A stretch of DNA of 64,000 bases from Planifilum fimeticola. GTDB lineage: Bacteria > Bacillota > Bacilli > Thermoactinomycetales > DSM-44946. The notes beneath the pieces are model-generated. The model saw only the letters and a program-made list of their open reading frames with translations, was not told the origin of the DNA and did no database searches. The position numbers and the translations under genes are program-made. Below are positions 43,432 through 52,960 of this stretch, in pieces. The stretch spans positions 1 through 64,000 of the forward strand of contig NZ_PVNE01000007.1 in NCBI RefSeq assembly GCF_003001905.1. The letters are read 5' to 3'. How positions within the stretch are numbered: position 1 is the stretch's first letter; every line of letters starts with the position of its first letter.

Positions 43432-43594
43432 CATTCCTGTTCCTGATTCAGCCAACCGGCCGCCCGCAGTTTCCCGATTCCGAACCCGGTTCAGGTTCAA
43501 GGTTGCAGGCCCGTCCGCCCCGGCCGCGCGTCTTCAGAGCGCGGACCCGCCTTGCCATCCGGGTGCTCCCCTCGCCTTCGGAACTTCTTCCCCT

Positions 43595-44784
43595 TTAAAT
43601 CTTCTGCAGCGCCTGCCACAAGTCCGCCTTCAGATCCTCCACATGCTCGAGTCCCACCGAAAAGCGCACGTAATTGGGCTGAATCCCGGCCTTCCTCATC
43701 TGCTCCTCGGTCATCACTCCGCCCCACATCGCCGCCGTATGGACCACCAGGGATTCCACCCCGCCCAGGCTGACGGCGTTCATCGGGAGGTCCAGGGCGG
43801 AGACGAAACGGGCCGTCTCCTCATACCCCCCCTTGATTTCCAGGGCCATCATGCCCCCGAAACCGCGCATCTGGCGTTTCGCCAGTTCATGCTGCGGATG
43901 GCTGGGCAGCCCGGGATAGTGCACCCGCTCGATCTGCGGCTGCTCCTCCAGAAAGCGGGCCAGGGCGAGGGCGTTCTCATTGATCCGTTCCACCCGGACC
44001 GGCAGCGTGCGCAGCCCCCGAAGCAGCAGCCAGGCATCCATCGGCGAAAGGACGATCCCAGGGAGATATGGGTCTGCCAGATGCGCTCGGCCAAGTCTTC
44101 CCGCGTGCAAATGACGCCCGCCGTCAAATCGTGATGGCCTCCCAGGTATTTGGTGGCGCTGTGCACCACCACATCCACCCCCAGATCGTGGGGGCGCTGG
44201 TTGATCGGCGTGGCAAAGGTGTTGTCGGCCACGACGATAATCCCGTGCGGCCGGGCCAGTTCCGTCACGGCGGCGATATCCGTCACCACCATCGTCGGAT
44301 TGGCCGGCGACTCCAGCATGATCAGCTTGGTGTTGGGCCGGACGGCCTTTTCAAAGGCGCCGACGTCCGTCTGCTCCACCAGGGTGACCTCCACCCCGAA
44401 TTTGGGAAGCATCTCGTCCATGATCTTGGCGGTACCCATATAATGCCGCGTCTGCGCGATCACATGATCCCCGGCCTGGACCAGGGCCAGCAGGGTCGTG
44501 GCAATCGCCCCCATGCCGGAGCCGGTCATGATCGCCGTTTCCGTTCCTTCCAGCCCGGCGATCACCTTGGCGACGCGCTCGTGCACCGGATTGCCGTAAC
44601 GGGTGTAGTACCTGGGATGACGGGAAGTGCTCGCCATCTCCCTGAATTCGGCGGCATCCCGGGCGCGAAAGGTGGCGGAATAATAAATCGCCGGCGCCAC
44701 CGTCCCGTCCTCAACCACCTCTTCATCGGCGTGGATCACCAGGGTCTCGTTCCGGAACCCGTCAAATTTCTCCCGTTCGTCCAT
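43595..44784 (-). pseudogene. Cys/Met-metabolism PLP enzyme (cystathionine gamma-lyase/synthase type), frameshifted
   Basis: From ATG 44784 the reading frame encodes a COG0626-type enzyme, with YYTRYGNPVHERVAKVIAGL, TGSGMGAIATTLL, VVADNTFATPI and the PLP lysine in HSATKYLGGHHDLTAGV. After ...WQTHISLG the homologous sequence continues in another frame as IVLSPMDAWLLLRGLRTL and runs to the normal C-terminus at 43595. Adding one G to the GGG run at 44057-44059 restores a single protein of about 396 aa. It is either a recent one-base deletion or a homopolymer error. Members include MetB, MetC, Mgl and gamma-lyases; which one cannot be told. Confidence 0.85.
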
Positions 44785-45061
44785 CGTTTCTCCCCCTTCC
44801 TGAAATGCGCCGTGATGTTTCCCGGTCCTTGTATGCGAAATCCTTCTCCCCCATTCATCGCCCTTCAAACCGGTTGCACTGTATGGTATGGGTTTCCCCG
44901 GTTCCTGTCAAGGGAGGGCAGCTCCCTCATCCCCCGTCTTCCTTCGGCTTCCTGAAACGGAAGGATTTTTGCCCAAAAACTCGAAAGTTATAAAGGTGCC
45001 ATTCAGCGGGTGAAGGTTGACGCGCCCCGCCCTTTTGGAAAATTACAGAAACGGGGGGAAT

Positions 45062-46831
45062 ATGATGAGACTTCGCTGGAAACCGATTCTGGGTATCCTG
45101 TGTTCCCTGTTGCTGACCCTTTCCCTGGCGATTCCATCTACCCTGGTGGAAGCGAAGCGCTCCTCCGCCCCTCACCGGCAGGTGGCGGTGGGCGAGGAGG
45201 GGATGGTGGTCACCGCCCACCCCCTAGCGACCCAGGTGGGGGCGGATGTGTTGCGCCAGGGCGGAAACGCCGTGGATGCGGCGGTGGCGATTCAGTTTGT
45301 GTTAAACGTGGTGGAGCCGATGATGTCCGGAATCGGCGGGGGCGGCTTCATGATGGTCTACGACGCCGAGACCCGAAAGGTCTCTATCGTCAACAGCCGG
45401 GAACGGGCTCCGATGGGAGCCAAACCCGACATGTTCCTGGACGAGGACGGAAACGTGATTCCCTTTCCGGAGCGCCACACCCACGGGAATGCGGTGGGCG
45501 TCCCCGGCACCTTGAAGGGATTGGAGACCGCCCTGGACCGGTGGGGAACCCGTCCCCTTTCCAAACTGATCGATCCCGCCATCCGCTTGGCGGAAAGGGG
45601 AGTGAAGGTCAACTGGGTGTTGGCGGATGCCATCGAGGAGAATAAGGAAAAGCTGGCCAGGACCGCCGCCAGGGATGTTTTCCTCCCCGGCGGAAAACCC
45701 CTGAAGGAAGGGGATCTGTTGGTTCAGAAGGATCTGGCCAAAACCCTGCGCCTGATCCAAAAACACGGAACCGACGTCTTCTACCGGGGAAAAGTGGGCG
45801 AAGCGATCGCCCGGACCGTTCGTGAGCACGGCGGCAGCATGACATTGAACGATCTGAAGCGTTACCGCGTCACGATGGATCGGCCGGTCCGGGGAACCTT
45901 CAAGGATTACGAGATCGTGTCCATGCCGCCCCCCAGCTCCGGCGGCCTCACCGCGATCCAGATCCTGAAGCTGCTGGAAGAACTGGAAGCGAGACGATAC
46001 GACGTCCGTTCCCCGGAAAAGTATCACCTGTTTGCCGAAGCGATGCACCTGGCCTATGCCGACCGGGGGGCTTACATCGGTGATCCGGAGTTTGTCGATG
46101 TCCCGATGAAGGGGTTGCTCCATCCGGAATACATCCGGAAACGGGCCGCCCTGGTATCGATGGATCGGGCCAACCCGGAGGTGGAACCCGGGGATCCCTG
46201 GAAATACGAAGGGAAAAACGGGAACAAACCGGCCTCCGCCCAACCCGATGACCGGCCGATCGGCCAGACGACCCACTTCACCGTGGCCGACCGGTGGGGC
46301 AACCTGGTTTCCTACACCACCACGATCGAGCAGCTCTTCGGAAGCGGGATCATGGTTCCGGAGTACGGCATCCTGCTGAACAACGAGCTGACCGACTTCG
46401 ACGCCGTTCCCGGCGGCCCCAACGAAGTCCGGCCCTTCAAGCGGCCGATGAGCTCCATGACCCCCACCATCGTGTTCCGGAACGGAAAGCCGGTCATGAC
46501 CGTCGGCTCCCCCGGCGGCTCGACGATTATCGCCTCCGTCTTCCAGGTGATCTTCAACAAGCTGGAGTACGGCATGCCGCTCAAAGCGGCCATTGAAGAA
46601 CCGCGGATCTACAGCAACCTCTATCCCGACATCCGCTGGGAAGAAGGGGTTCCCGAGCAGGCCCGCAGCCGGCTCCAAGAACTCGGCCACCGGTGGGAAA
46701 GCGCGCCCGTCAACATCGGAAACGTGCAGAGCATCTGGATCGATCACCGGTCCGGCCTCTACATCGGCGCGGCGGATTCGACCCGTGAGGGGGCGGCCAT
46801 CGGCCTGTTCGGAAAAGGAAAGAAAAAATGA
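45062..46831 (+). CDS. ggt: Gamma-glutamyltranspeptidase (secreted)
   Basis: This 589-aa enzyme cleaves gamma-glutamyl bonds of glutathione or poly-gamma-glutamate outside the cell. A signal peptide (about 1-31) precedes the large subunit. Autoprocessing should occur before Thr403 in IGQTTHFTVAD, the catalytic threonine. Also seen are VVEPMMSGIGGGGFM, NSRERAP, PPPSSGGLTAIQ, FGSGIMVPEYGILLNNE and SSMTPTIV with GSPGGSTI. The lid loop is short, as in other Gram-positive enzymes. The ATG at 45062 (or 45065) has GGGGGG just upstream. A terminator follows at 46867. Confidence 0.95.
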   Translation: MMRLRWKPILGILCSLLLTLSLAIPSTLVEAKRSSAPHRQVAVGEEGMVVTAHPLATQVGADVLRQGGNAVDAAVAIQFVLNVVEPMMSGIGGGGFMMVYDAETRKVSIVNSRERAPMGAKPDMFLDEDGNVIPFPERHTHGNAVGVPGTLKGLETALDRWGTRPLSKLIDPAIRLAERGVKVNWVLADAIEENKEKLARTAARDVFLPGGKPLKEGDLLVQKDLAKTLRLIQKHGTDVFYRGKVGEAIARTVREHGGSMTLNDLKRYRVTMDRPVRGTFKDYEIVSMPPPSSGGLTAIQILKLLEELEARRYDVRSPEKYHLFAEAMHLAYADRGAYIGDPEFVDVPMKGLLHPEYIRKRAALVSMDRANPEVEPGDPWKYEGKNGNKPASAQPDDRPIGQTTHFTVADRWGNLVSYTTTIEQLFGSGIMVPEYGILLNNELTDFDAVPGGPNEVRPFKRPMSSMTPTIVFRNGKPVMTVGSPGGSTIIASVFQVIFNKLEYGMPLKAAIEEPRIYSNLYPDIRWEEGVPEQARSRLQELGHRWESAPVNIGNVQSIWIDHRSGLYIGAADSTREGAAIGLFGKGKKK

Positions 46832-46866
46832 CAGGCCGGTCCGGGCAGCCCGGGCCTCAATTCCGG

Positions 46867-46894
46867 AGGGTCTGGTCATACCGGACCCTTCTTT
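46867..46894 (+). terminator. ggt terminator
   Basis: AGGGTC-T-GGT (46867-46876) pairs with ACC-G-GACCCT (46880-46889), followed by TCTTT. Confidence 0.75.
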
Positions 46895-46927
46895 ATTCAG
46901 GCGAAGTCCGCCGCAGGAAGGGACGCC

Positions 46928-47489
46928 TCATTCCGGTTTGGCGGAGGGGTGACTGATTTCCGGCCCGCAGGGAGAATGGTAACGGTCCGCGTCCATTCGA
47001 ATCCATTTCCAGAACCTGACCCCTTGGACGACGATGAATCGGTCCAGCCAGAGCGCAAAATTCAAAGCGAGATATCGGGCATCCTGCACGAAGCCGGAAT
47101 CCCGCCCTATGAGACGATCCCTTTCACCCTTCTTCGCTTTTGCGCCGTCAATCATCAAATTGACCGTCTTGACGGCCGTTGGGATACCAGTATCCAGGAA
47201 AAACCGGATGCCCAGCCTGTTCTCAACATCAACAAACCGCACAGTTCCATCCGGCCTCCGTACCGCTGCTGGAAAAGGGCGGCCCCGTCGAAGTGCCGGA
47301 GAAATGTCCGGTAATCATCCGGAATCCCGTGCGACGGATGAAGCCCTGAATCTCCTCTTCCGTTGCAGGCTCGTTAAAGGAAAAACTCGCTTCTTCCACC
47401 CGGCCCATTCCGCCTGGAATCGTCAGCTTCCGGTCGACCAACCGCATTTTTAGACCGTCCAGCGGTTTGTGAATCAAGTCCTCGAACAT
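46928..47489 (-). pseudogene. SUKH (SMI1/KNR4) family gene, broken by at least two frameshifts
   Basis: From ATG 47489 one frame reads MFEDLIHKPLDGLKMRLV and then FNEPATEEEIQGFIRRTG. The next frame continues IPDDYRTFLRHFDGAALF and QQRYGGRMELCGL, the hallmark start of a SUKH domain. A third frame carries the typical end YLALNFALWLDRFIVV. The first shift sits at the GGG run 47326-47328 and the second at about 47230-47270. SUKH proteins are often immunity proteins for secreted toxins. No toxin gene is visible next to it. The start has no clear ribosome-binding site. Confidence 0.65.
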
Positions 47490-47513
47490 GGCCCCCGCAA
47501 TCGATCCGTTTCT

Positions 47514-47537
47514 AAGAAAAAACGCCCTTCGCGGGCG
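47514..47537 (-). terminator. Terminator of the nitronate monooxygenase-like gene
   Basis: CGCCC (47523-47527) pairs with GGGCG (47533-47537), followed on the minus strand by TTTTTTCTT. Confidence 0.8.
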
Positions 47538-47539
47538 AA

Positions 47540-48475
47540 TCAAGGGAGGGCGTGACGGAACTCTTTAAGGGCCTCGTCGTATTCCCGCTTGAGATCCGCC
47601 ACGATTTCGGAAACGGGTTGCACCCGTTCGATTCTCCCCACTCCCTGTCCGGCAGACCAGATATCTTTCCAGGCCTTTGCATTGGTTTGGTCCAGGTGGG
47701 AAAAATCGACGGATTCTTTCCTTTGAAGGCGATCCGGATCCAGGCCGGCCCTCCGGATGCTGGGCTTGAGGAAGTTGGCGTGCACACCGCTGAAGGCGTC
47801 CGTGTAAATCAAATCGTCCAGGTCGGACTGGATCAGCATCTCTTTGTATTCGTCACTCGCAAAACTTTCGGCGGAGGGGATGAACCGGGTCCCCATGTAA
47901 GCCAGATCGGCCCCCATCGCCCGGGCGGCGAAAACATCCCGTCCGCTGGAGAGACAACCGGCCAGGATAAGGATTCCGTCCCAGAAGCGGCGAACCTCCC
48001 CGACAAAGGCGAAGGGATTGATCCTTCCGGCATGCCCCCCCGCCCCGGAACAGACCAGGATCAGGCCGTCGACGCCGGAACCCGCCGCCTTCCTGGCGTG
48101 GACCAGGGTGCTGACGTCGGAAAAGACGAGTCCTCCGTACCCGTGCACGACGTCGACCACCGGCGCGGGATTGCCGAGGGAGGTGATGACGACCGGCGGG
48201 CGGTGCTTTCGGATCAGTTCCAGATCGGCCTCATACCGCGGATTGGTCCGGTGGACGATCAAATTGACCGCCCAGGGAGCGATCCGACGGTCCGGCTGGT
48301 CCTCCCGGGCTTTTCTCAGCTCTTCCGCGATGTGCGTCATCCAGTCGTCCAACACATCAACGGTGCGGGCGTTTAAAGAAGGAAAGGAACCGATGATCCC
48401 TGCTTTGCAGCATTCCACGACCAGTTCGGGGCTGGAGACGAGAAACATCGGCGCTGCGATGACGGGCAAAGCCAA
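47540..48475 (-). CDS. Nitronate monooxygenase-like (2-nitropropane dioxygenase family) flavoprotein
   Basis: This protein of at least 311 aa has the FMN TIM barrel of the NMO family: LPVIAAPMFLVSSPELVV, VNLIVHRTNPRY, LILVCSGAGGHAGRINPFAF and ARAMGADLAYMGTRFIPSAES. The last includes the usual flavin-phosphate site. The first ordinary start is TTG at 48475, which lacks a good ribosome-binding site and begins directly at the first strand. The upstream frame is open and encodes IRRTLPSPIAEQ, which looks like genuine family sequence. An ATT codon at 48511, with GAAGGG 7 nt upstream, may be the true start. The substrate could be a nitronate or an enoyl-type compound. Confidence 0.85.
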   Translation of the reverse strand: MALPVIAAPMFLVSSPELVVECCKAGIIGSFPSLNARTVDVLDDWMTHIAEELRKAREDQPDRRIAPWAVNLIVHRTNPRYEADLELIRKHRPPVVITSLGNPAPVVDVVHGYGGLVFSDVSTLVHARKAAGSGVDGLILVCSGAGGHAGRINPFAFVGEVRRFWDGILILAGCLSSGRDVFAARAMGADLAYMGTRFIPSAESFASDEYKEMLIQSDLDDLIYTDAFSGVHANFLKPSIRRAGLDPDRLQRKESVDFSHLDQTNAKAWKDIWSAGQGVGRIERVQPVSEIVADLKREYDEALKEFRHALP

Positions 48476-48817
48476 TTGTTCCGCAATGGGTGAAGGCAGT
48501 GTTCGTCGAATTTTTGATCCCTTCTTTCCAAGTAATTCAAGGATGCAGTAGAGATACAGTTACCCGATTTGTAAACTGCACATATGATTTTTTTCTGCGT
48601 TTTTTCGCTTTTTTCCTTTCAAATCTCTCGAAATTGCAGCAGGTCAGAGAAGAACCACCCTTTCATTCTGACCCTATCTTTTCCGAGGAGCCGGTAGGGA
48701 GTGTGCCGCCCTGTTTCGTTGCGACAGCAAAAGCCTTTTCATACACCCGCTTCTCCTGGTATCGTTTTTCAACGAATTCGAAGAATATAATTATCAATCG
48801 GGGAACGGTGAAACAAC

Positions 48818-49379
48818 ATGAAAGTATCCGATGCAATCGAAAAAATCCGCAGGGATCTTGTGGATACCTTGGAGCAGCTCGATCGATGGTTTGATCTGCC
48901 CGCCGGATCACTAACCTACAAGCCAAGGGACGGCGGCTGGTCGATCCGTGAGGTATTGGAGCATATCACGCTCACCAACCACTTTTTGATGATCATTATC
49001 CGCAAAGGAAAAAGCGCTGAAGCGGTACGAACAAGGAAAAGTTCCCCACGGGGAAACCGACCTGGATCGTCTGGCATCCATTGCACGACCGGATGCTTTT
49101 TCCTGGGATCGTCCCGAACACATGGAGCCGACGGGAAACGTACCTGTTGAAGAAATTCGCGCCACCCTCCACAAACAGCAGAAGCAATGCCTCGACATTT
49201 TGGACGCGCTTTCGGCAGGCCAGGGAACGTTGTATCACGTGCGCATGTCGGTGCAAAACCTGGGAAAGATCGACTTATATCAATGGATGTACTTTTTGGT
49301 GCAACATCAAAAACGGCACCTTGTTCAACTGGAGAAGATTTTGCAAGAATGGCGTCGGCAAAAAGCAAAGAAAATATGA
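48818..49379 (+). pseudogene. DinB-family (DfsB-like) protein, frameshifted at about 49010
   Basis: The frame from ATG 48818 encodes a DinB-type four-helix protein start (VSDAIEKIRRDLVDTLEQL, then GGWSIREVLEHITLTNHFLM). After an AAAAA run at 49009-49013 the homologous sequence goes on in another frame as ALKRYEQGKVPHGETDLDRL and DAFSWDRPEHMEPTG, to NLGKIDLYQWMYFLVQHQKR with its metal histidine, stopping at 49379. Removing one A restores about 186 aa. The 330 bp before it carry no gene. DinB proteins include thiol-dependent transferases (bacillithiol type). Confidence 0.75.
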
Positions 49380-49552
49380 GTTGTATCGTTCCGGAAGAAA
49401 ATCGATACAAAGTCGGGTCCGCGATGGGTACACAACGCTGTGCATAGGTAAAGAGCCCGAGATGGACGGGTTTCGCTTCATACTGTCTTCGATGGATGAT
49501 TTGTCAGAAAAACCGGCTGAGAGAGGAAACCGGCGGTACAAGGAGGAGTCCC

Positions 49553-49708
49553 ATGAAACGCTGCCTGGGTAAAATTCTCATCATTCTCGCCGTATTCATC
49601 AATTTACCTGTTTTGCTCCCCGAATATGCTTTAATCAAATGGGGGATTTCGGTCGTGTTGTTAATATTGGGTGGTTATTATCTGAAATACATGAAGCCCA
49701 AGCAATAG
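49553..49708 (+). CDS. 51-aa hydrophobic membrane protein, unknown
   Basis: This short protein (start MKRCLGKILIILAVFINL, end YYLKYMKPKQ) has two predicted membrane segments, about residues 6-22 and 28-46. GGAGG lies 6 nt before the ATG. I do not recognise it; it stands alone in an AT-richer region between the broken DinB gene and the SDR. The stretch 49709-50095 holds no gene that I can support. Confidence 0.55.
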   Translation: MKRCLGKILIILAVFINLPVLLPEYALIKWGISVVLLILGGYYLKYMKPKQ

Positions 49709-50095
49709 AGGGAATCGTTTTCCACGTAAAGGGAAAAAGGAAAGAGGGCGCACCGGCCCTCCATTTTTGTGTTCCATGGGACGGAACCCCTCCCACCCAT
49801 GGGGATCGGAGGTTTGTTTATCTGGACCGCGGATCCGAGGGGATTTATTGCGCAAGTCGTTGTTTCGAAGATTTGTGTTTAAAAGTCTCTCCCGTCAAAT
49901 CGAGATCAAACTCGAGTAGCTTGTGAGTTCCTCGGACCCAACCGATTTATTGAGATTGCTGACAAAGAGCGCAGGAAGTCTTTTTTCTCGTAAAAGATAA
50001 CCATCATACCTGGAAGGCCATTGTAGGACGGAATCGTGTACTTCAAATCTACCTCTGTGTCGAGTAAGAATTTACTGAGGGAAGGTGAAGAGGTC

Positions 50096-50854
50096 ATGAA
50101 ACCATTTGTTGGTAGAGTGGTTTTGGTTACAGGTGGCGGTTCTGGAATAGGAAGAGCAACTTCATTGGCTTTTGCAAAAAAAGGAGCAAAGGTAATTGTC
50201 GCAGGACGCACAAGAGAGAAGATTGTTGAAACCCAAGAAATGATCGGGAATTTGGGTGGAGAGGCGATTGCGATTCAAGCGGATGTTTCCGTGGGCGAAC
50301 AAGTGAAGAAGATGATGCGAACAATCGTCGATCGTTTTGGGCGTCTGGACTTTGCATGCAACGCCGCTGGTATAGGTGGAAAACTGGCCCCCACGGCGGA
50401 CATTCCAGAAGACGATTTTGATTTAACTCTGGCAATCAACCTTAAAGGCGTCTGGCTTTGCATGAAATATCAAATTCGTCAGATGCTAAAACAAGGCTCT
50501 GGAGTGATTGTGAATATCTCATCCATCAATGGTTTGGGCGGCACGCCAAATGCAGCCGTTTACTCGGCAAGCAAGAGTGGAGTGATCAGTTTAACACAAT
50601 CCGCTGCGCTTGAATATGCCCATTCCAATATTCGCATCAACGCGGTATGTCCGGGAGCTATTCGTACGCCCATGTTAGAGCGGGTATTCAACGAAACCGG
50701 AATCACACAAAGTCGATATGAGTCTCAAATACCAATCAAGCGGATTGGTGATCCAAATGATATTGCAAACTCAGTCACTTGGTTGTGCTCGGACGAGGCC
50801 AGCTATATAACGGGACACGTAATGGTGATTGACGGCGGAGTGGCTGCAAGATGA
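50096..50854 (+). CDS. Short-chain dehydrogenase/reductase (SDR)
   Basis: This 252-aa oxidoreductase has the NAD(P) motif TGGGSGIG near residue 13, NAAG, NISSINGLGG and the catalytic YSASK with its serine upstream. ITGHVMVIDGGVAAR is the standard C-terminus. Residues after strand 2 (VAGRTREK) suggest NADPH. AAGGTG lies 8 nt before the ATG. The gene is clearly AT-richer than its neighbours, with different codon choice, pointing to acquisition. The substrate is unknown. Confidence 0.9.
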   Translation: MKPFVGRVVLVTGGGSGIGRATSLAFAKKGAKVIVAGRTREKIVETQEMIGNLGGEAIAIQADVSVGEQVKKMMRTIVDRFGRLDFACNAAGIGGKLAPTADIPEDDFDLTLAINLKGVWLCMKYQIRQMLKQGSGVIVNISSINGLGGTPNAAVYSASKSGVISLTQSAALEYAHSNIRINAVCPGAIRTPMLERVFNETGITQSRYESQIPIKRIGDPNDIANSVTWLCSDEASYITGHVMVIDGGVAAR

Positions 50855-50879
50855 TCTCATCAACCTGCGGACAAGTCTT

Positions 50880-50911
50880 GAGGCTGTTGACAACAAGAAG
50901 TCAACAGCCTC
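50880..50911 (+). terminator. Hairpin after the SDR gene
   Basis: GAGGCTGTTGAC (50880-50891) and GTCAACAGCCTC (50900-50911) form a perfect 12-bp stem with an 8-nt loop. Only GATGGTTTG follows, so termination may rely on the stem rather than a T-run. Confidence 0.6.
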
Positions 50912-51045
50912 GATGGTTTGTCCGCCTTCAAGTGAACAAAAGCTGCAACCCACGGAACGTAATGTTCTCCTCTACTTAATGTCTTTCTCCCGATTACGTC
51001 CCACCGCGGTTTTTCGTCTTTAACGCGGCTTGTCTGTCGTACAAA

Positions 51046-51969
51046 TCACTTCTTCGTAATCAGTTCCAGCTCCACCGGATAAAACTTATCCACTTTCTCT
51101 CCCTTGGCGGCCTTGACAGCCACTTCCGCGGCGATCCGGCCCATCTCCTCCGGCTTCTGGGCGATGGTGGCGGCCATGTCTCCCTTTTCGACGGCCTTCA
51201 CCGCATCCTCGATGGCATCGAAGCCGACGACCAGGATCTCTTTCTTGGCGCCTTGAATCGCCTCCAGCGCGCCCAACGCCATTTCGTCATTATGGGCGAA
51301 AACCGCCTGGATGTCCTTGTGGCTCTGCAGGATGTTCTCCATCACGTTCAGGCCCTTCGCCCGGTTGAAGTCCGCCGGCTGGGAAGCCACCACCTTCACA
51401 CCCGGCTTGCCGTCCACGGCTTCGTGGAATCCCTTGCCCCGGTCCCGGGCGGCGGAGGTTCCGGGGATTCCCTCCAGCTCCACGATGTTGCCCTTGCCGC
51501 CCAGCTGCTCCAGGATATATTCACCGGCCATTTTCCCGCCCGACACGTTGTCGGAGGCGATGTGGGCCACCGTTTCCCCGCCTTCGGCTTCACGGTCCAC
51601 GGTGATCACCGGAATTCCCGCCTGATTGGCGGACTCCACGGCACTGGAAACCGCATGGCTGTCCGTGGGGTTGATCAGGAGAATGTCCACCTTCTTCTGG
51701 ATCAAGTCCTCCACGTCACTCAACTGCTTGGCGCTGTCATCCTGGGCATCGACGACGATCAGTTCCGCACCGGAGTCCTTGGCCGCCTTCTCCGCTCCCT
51801 CCTTCAGGGTGACGAAGAAGGGGTTGTTGAGCGTCGAGATGGAAAAACCGATCGTCACGCTGTCATCCTGCTTCTCTTCCTGCTGCTCCAGGCCGGACTG
51901 GCTGGAACAGCCCGCGATCAATCCGACGACCAACACGGCCGTCAACAGGGAAAACCACACCTTTTTCAT
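51046..51969 (-). CDS. rbsB: Ribose ABC transporter substrate-binding lipoprotein
   Basis: This 307-aa lipoprotein captures ribose at the cell surface. Its signal peptide ends LIAGC (lipid Cys21). The mature part is a Peripla_BP_4 protein, with IGFSISTLNNPFFVTLKEGA, DREAEGGETVAHIASDN, ELEGIPGTSAARDRGKG and FAHNDEMALGALEAI, all typical of RbsB. The ATG at 51969 has GGAGG 9 nt upstream. It is the last gene of the ribose operon, 40 nt after rbsC. Confidence 0.95.
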   Translation of the reverse strand: MKKVWFSLLTAVLVVGLIAGCSSQSGLEQQEEKQDDSVTIGFSISTLNNPFFVTLKEGAEKAAKDSGAELIVVDAQDDSAKQLSDVEDLIQKKVDILLINPTDSHAVSSAVESANQAGIPVITVDREAEGGETVAHIASDNVSGGKMAGEYILEQLGGKGNIVELEGIPGTSAARDRGKGFHEAVDGKPGVKVVASQPADFNRAKGLNVMENILQSHKDIQAVFAHNDEMALGALEAIQGAKKEILVVGFDAIEDAVKAVEKGDMAATIAQKPEEMGRIAAEVAVKAAKGEKVDKFYPVELELITKK

Positions 51970-52009
51970 CCTCGCATACCTCCTGGTTTTAAGCTTTTCA
52001 TCCAATGCA

Positions 52010-52960
52010 TCAGGTATTCCGGGACCGATCCAACAGCACCGCCAGCAGAATCACCCCTCCCTTCACCACTTGCTGGTAGAAAGAGGATACATTCAGCAGG
52101 TTGAGGCCGTTGTCCAGCACCCCGATGATCATGGCGCCGACCAGGGTGCCGGCAATCCAACCGCGCCCGCCGGACAGGCTCGTCCCCCCGAGGACGACGG
52201 CGGCGATCGCATCCAGCTCGTAGGCCACACCCGCCGTCGGTTGGGCGGAACTGAGGCGGGAGGTCAAAATGATCCCCGCCAGGGATGCGAACAGGCCGCT
52301 GATGGCATAGACCCGGATCTTCACCCGGTCCGTCCGAATCCCGGAGAGGACGGCCGCCTCCTCATTTCCTCCCACCGCGTAAATGTGGCGGCCGAAGGTG
52401 GTGTTGCGAAGCAGATAGTAAAGGATGAGAAAGGAGAGCAACATCCAGATGACCGGCACGGGAATTTCGAGAAAATATCCCTTCCCCAACAGGGAGAAGG
52501 CGTCGTTGCTGAAGGTGATGGGACGCCCTTCCGTGTAAACCAGCGTCAATCCCCGATAGATCGTCATCGTCGCCAGGGTGGCGATAAAGGGAGCCACCCG
52601 CCCCTTGGCCACCAGAAGCCCGTTGGCCGCTCCCATCAGGGTGCCGGCCGCCAACCCGGCGAGGACGGCCAGGATTGGGTCCGTTCCCCCGGCGATCATA
52701 CCGGCGCTGAGGGCGCCGGAGAGGGCCAGGATGGATCCGACGGACAGATCGATCCCGCCGGTCAGGATGACGAAGGTCATCCCGAAGGCGAGCAGGGCGT
52801 TGATGGAAATCTGCCGCAATACGTTGAAAATGTTGGTGATGGTCAGGAAGTCCTCGCTGATGAAGGACAGGACGATGACGATGGCACCGAGGCCCATCAG
52901 GGGACCGATCTTTTGAAACAGGCCCAACCGTCCCCCTGTATTCTTCCATAGACTGTTCAT
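52010..52960 (-). CDS. rbsC: Ribose ABC transporter permease
   Basis: This 316-aa membrane channel of the ribose importer shows the RbsC patterns MTFVILTGGIDLSVGSILAL, AVGGNEEAAVLSGIRTDRVK and LGGTSLSGGRGWI. The ATG at 52960 overlaps the rbsA stop (ATGA) and has GGAGG 9 nt upstream; the GTG three codons earlier is less likely. Confidence 0.95.
   Translation of the reverse strand: MNSLWKNTGGRLGLFQKIGPLMGLGAIVIVLSFISEDFLTITNIFNVLRQISINALLAFGMTFVILTGGIDLSVGSILALSGALSAGMIAGGTDPILAVLAGLAAGTLMGAANGLLVAKGRVAPFIATLATMTIYRGLTLVYTEGRPITFSNDAFSLLGKGYFLEIPVPVIWMLLSFLILYYLLRNTTFGRHIYAVGGNEEAAVLSGIRTDRVKIRVYAISGLFASLAGIILTSRLSSAQPTAGVAYELDAIAAVVLGGTSLSGGRGWIAGTLVGAMIIGVLDNGLNLLNVSSFYQQVVKGGVILLAVLLDRSRNT

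Noticed and set aside
44785-45010. SAM or T-box riboswitch ahead of the Cys/Met PLP gene
   Set aside because: I looked for the conserved S-box core and T-box sequence and a leader terminator and found none.
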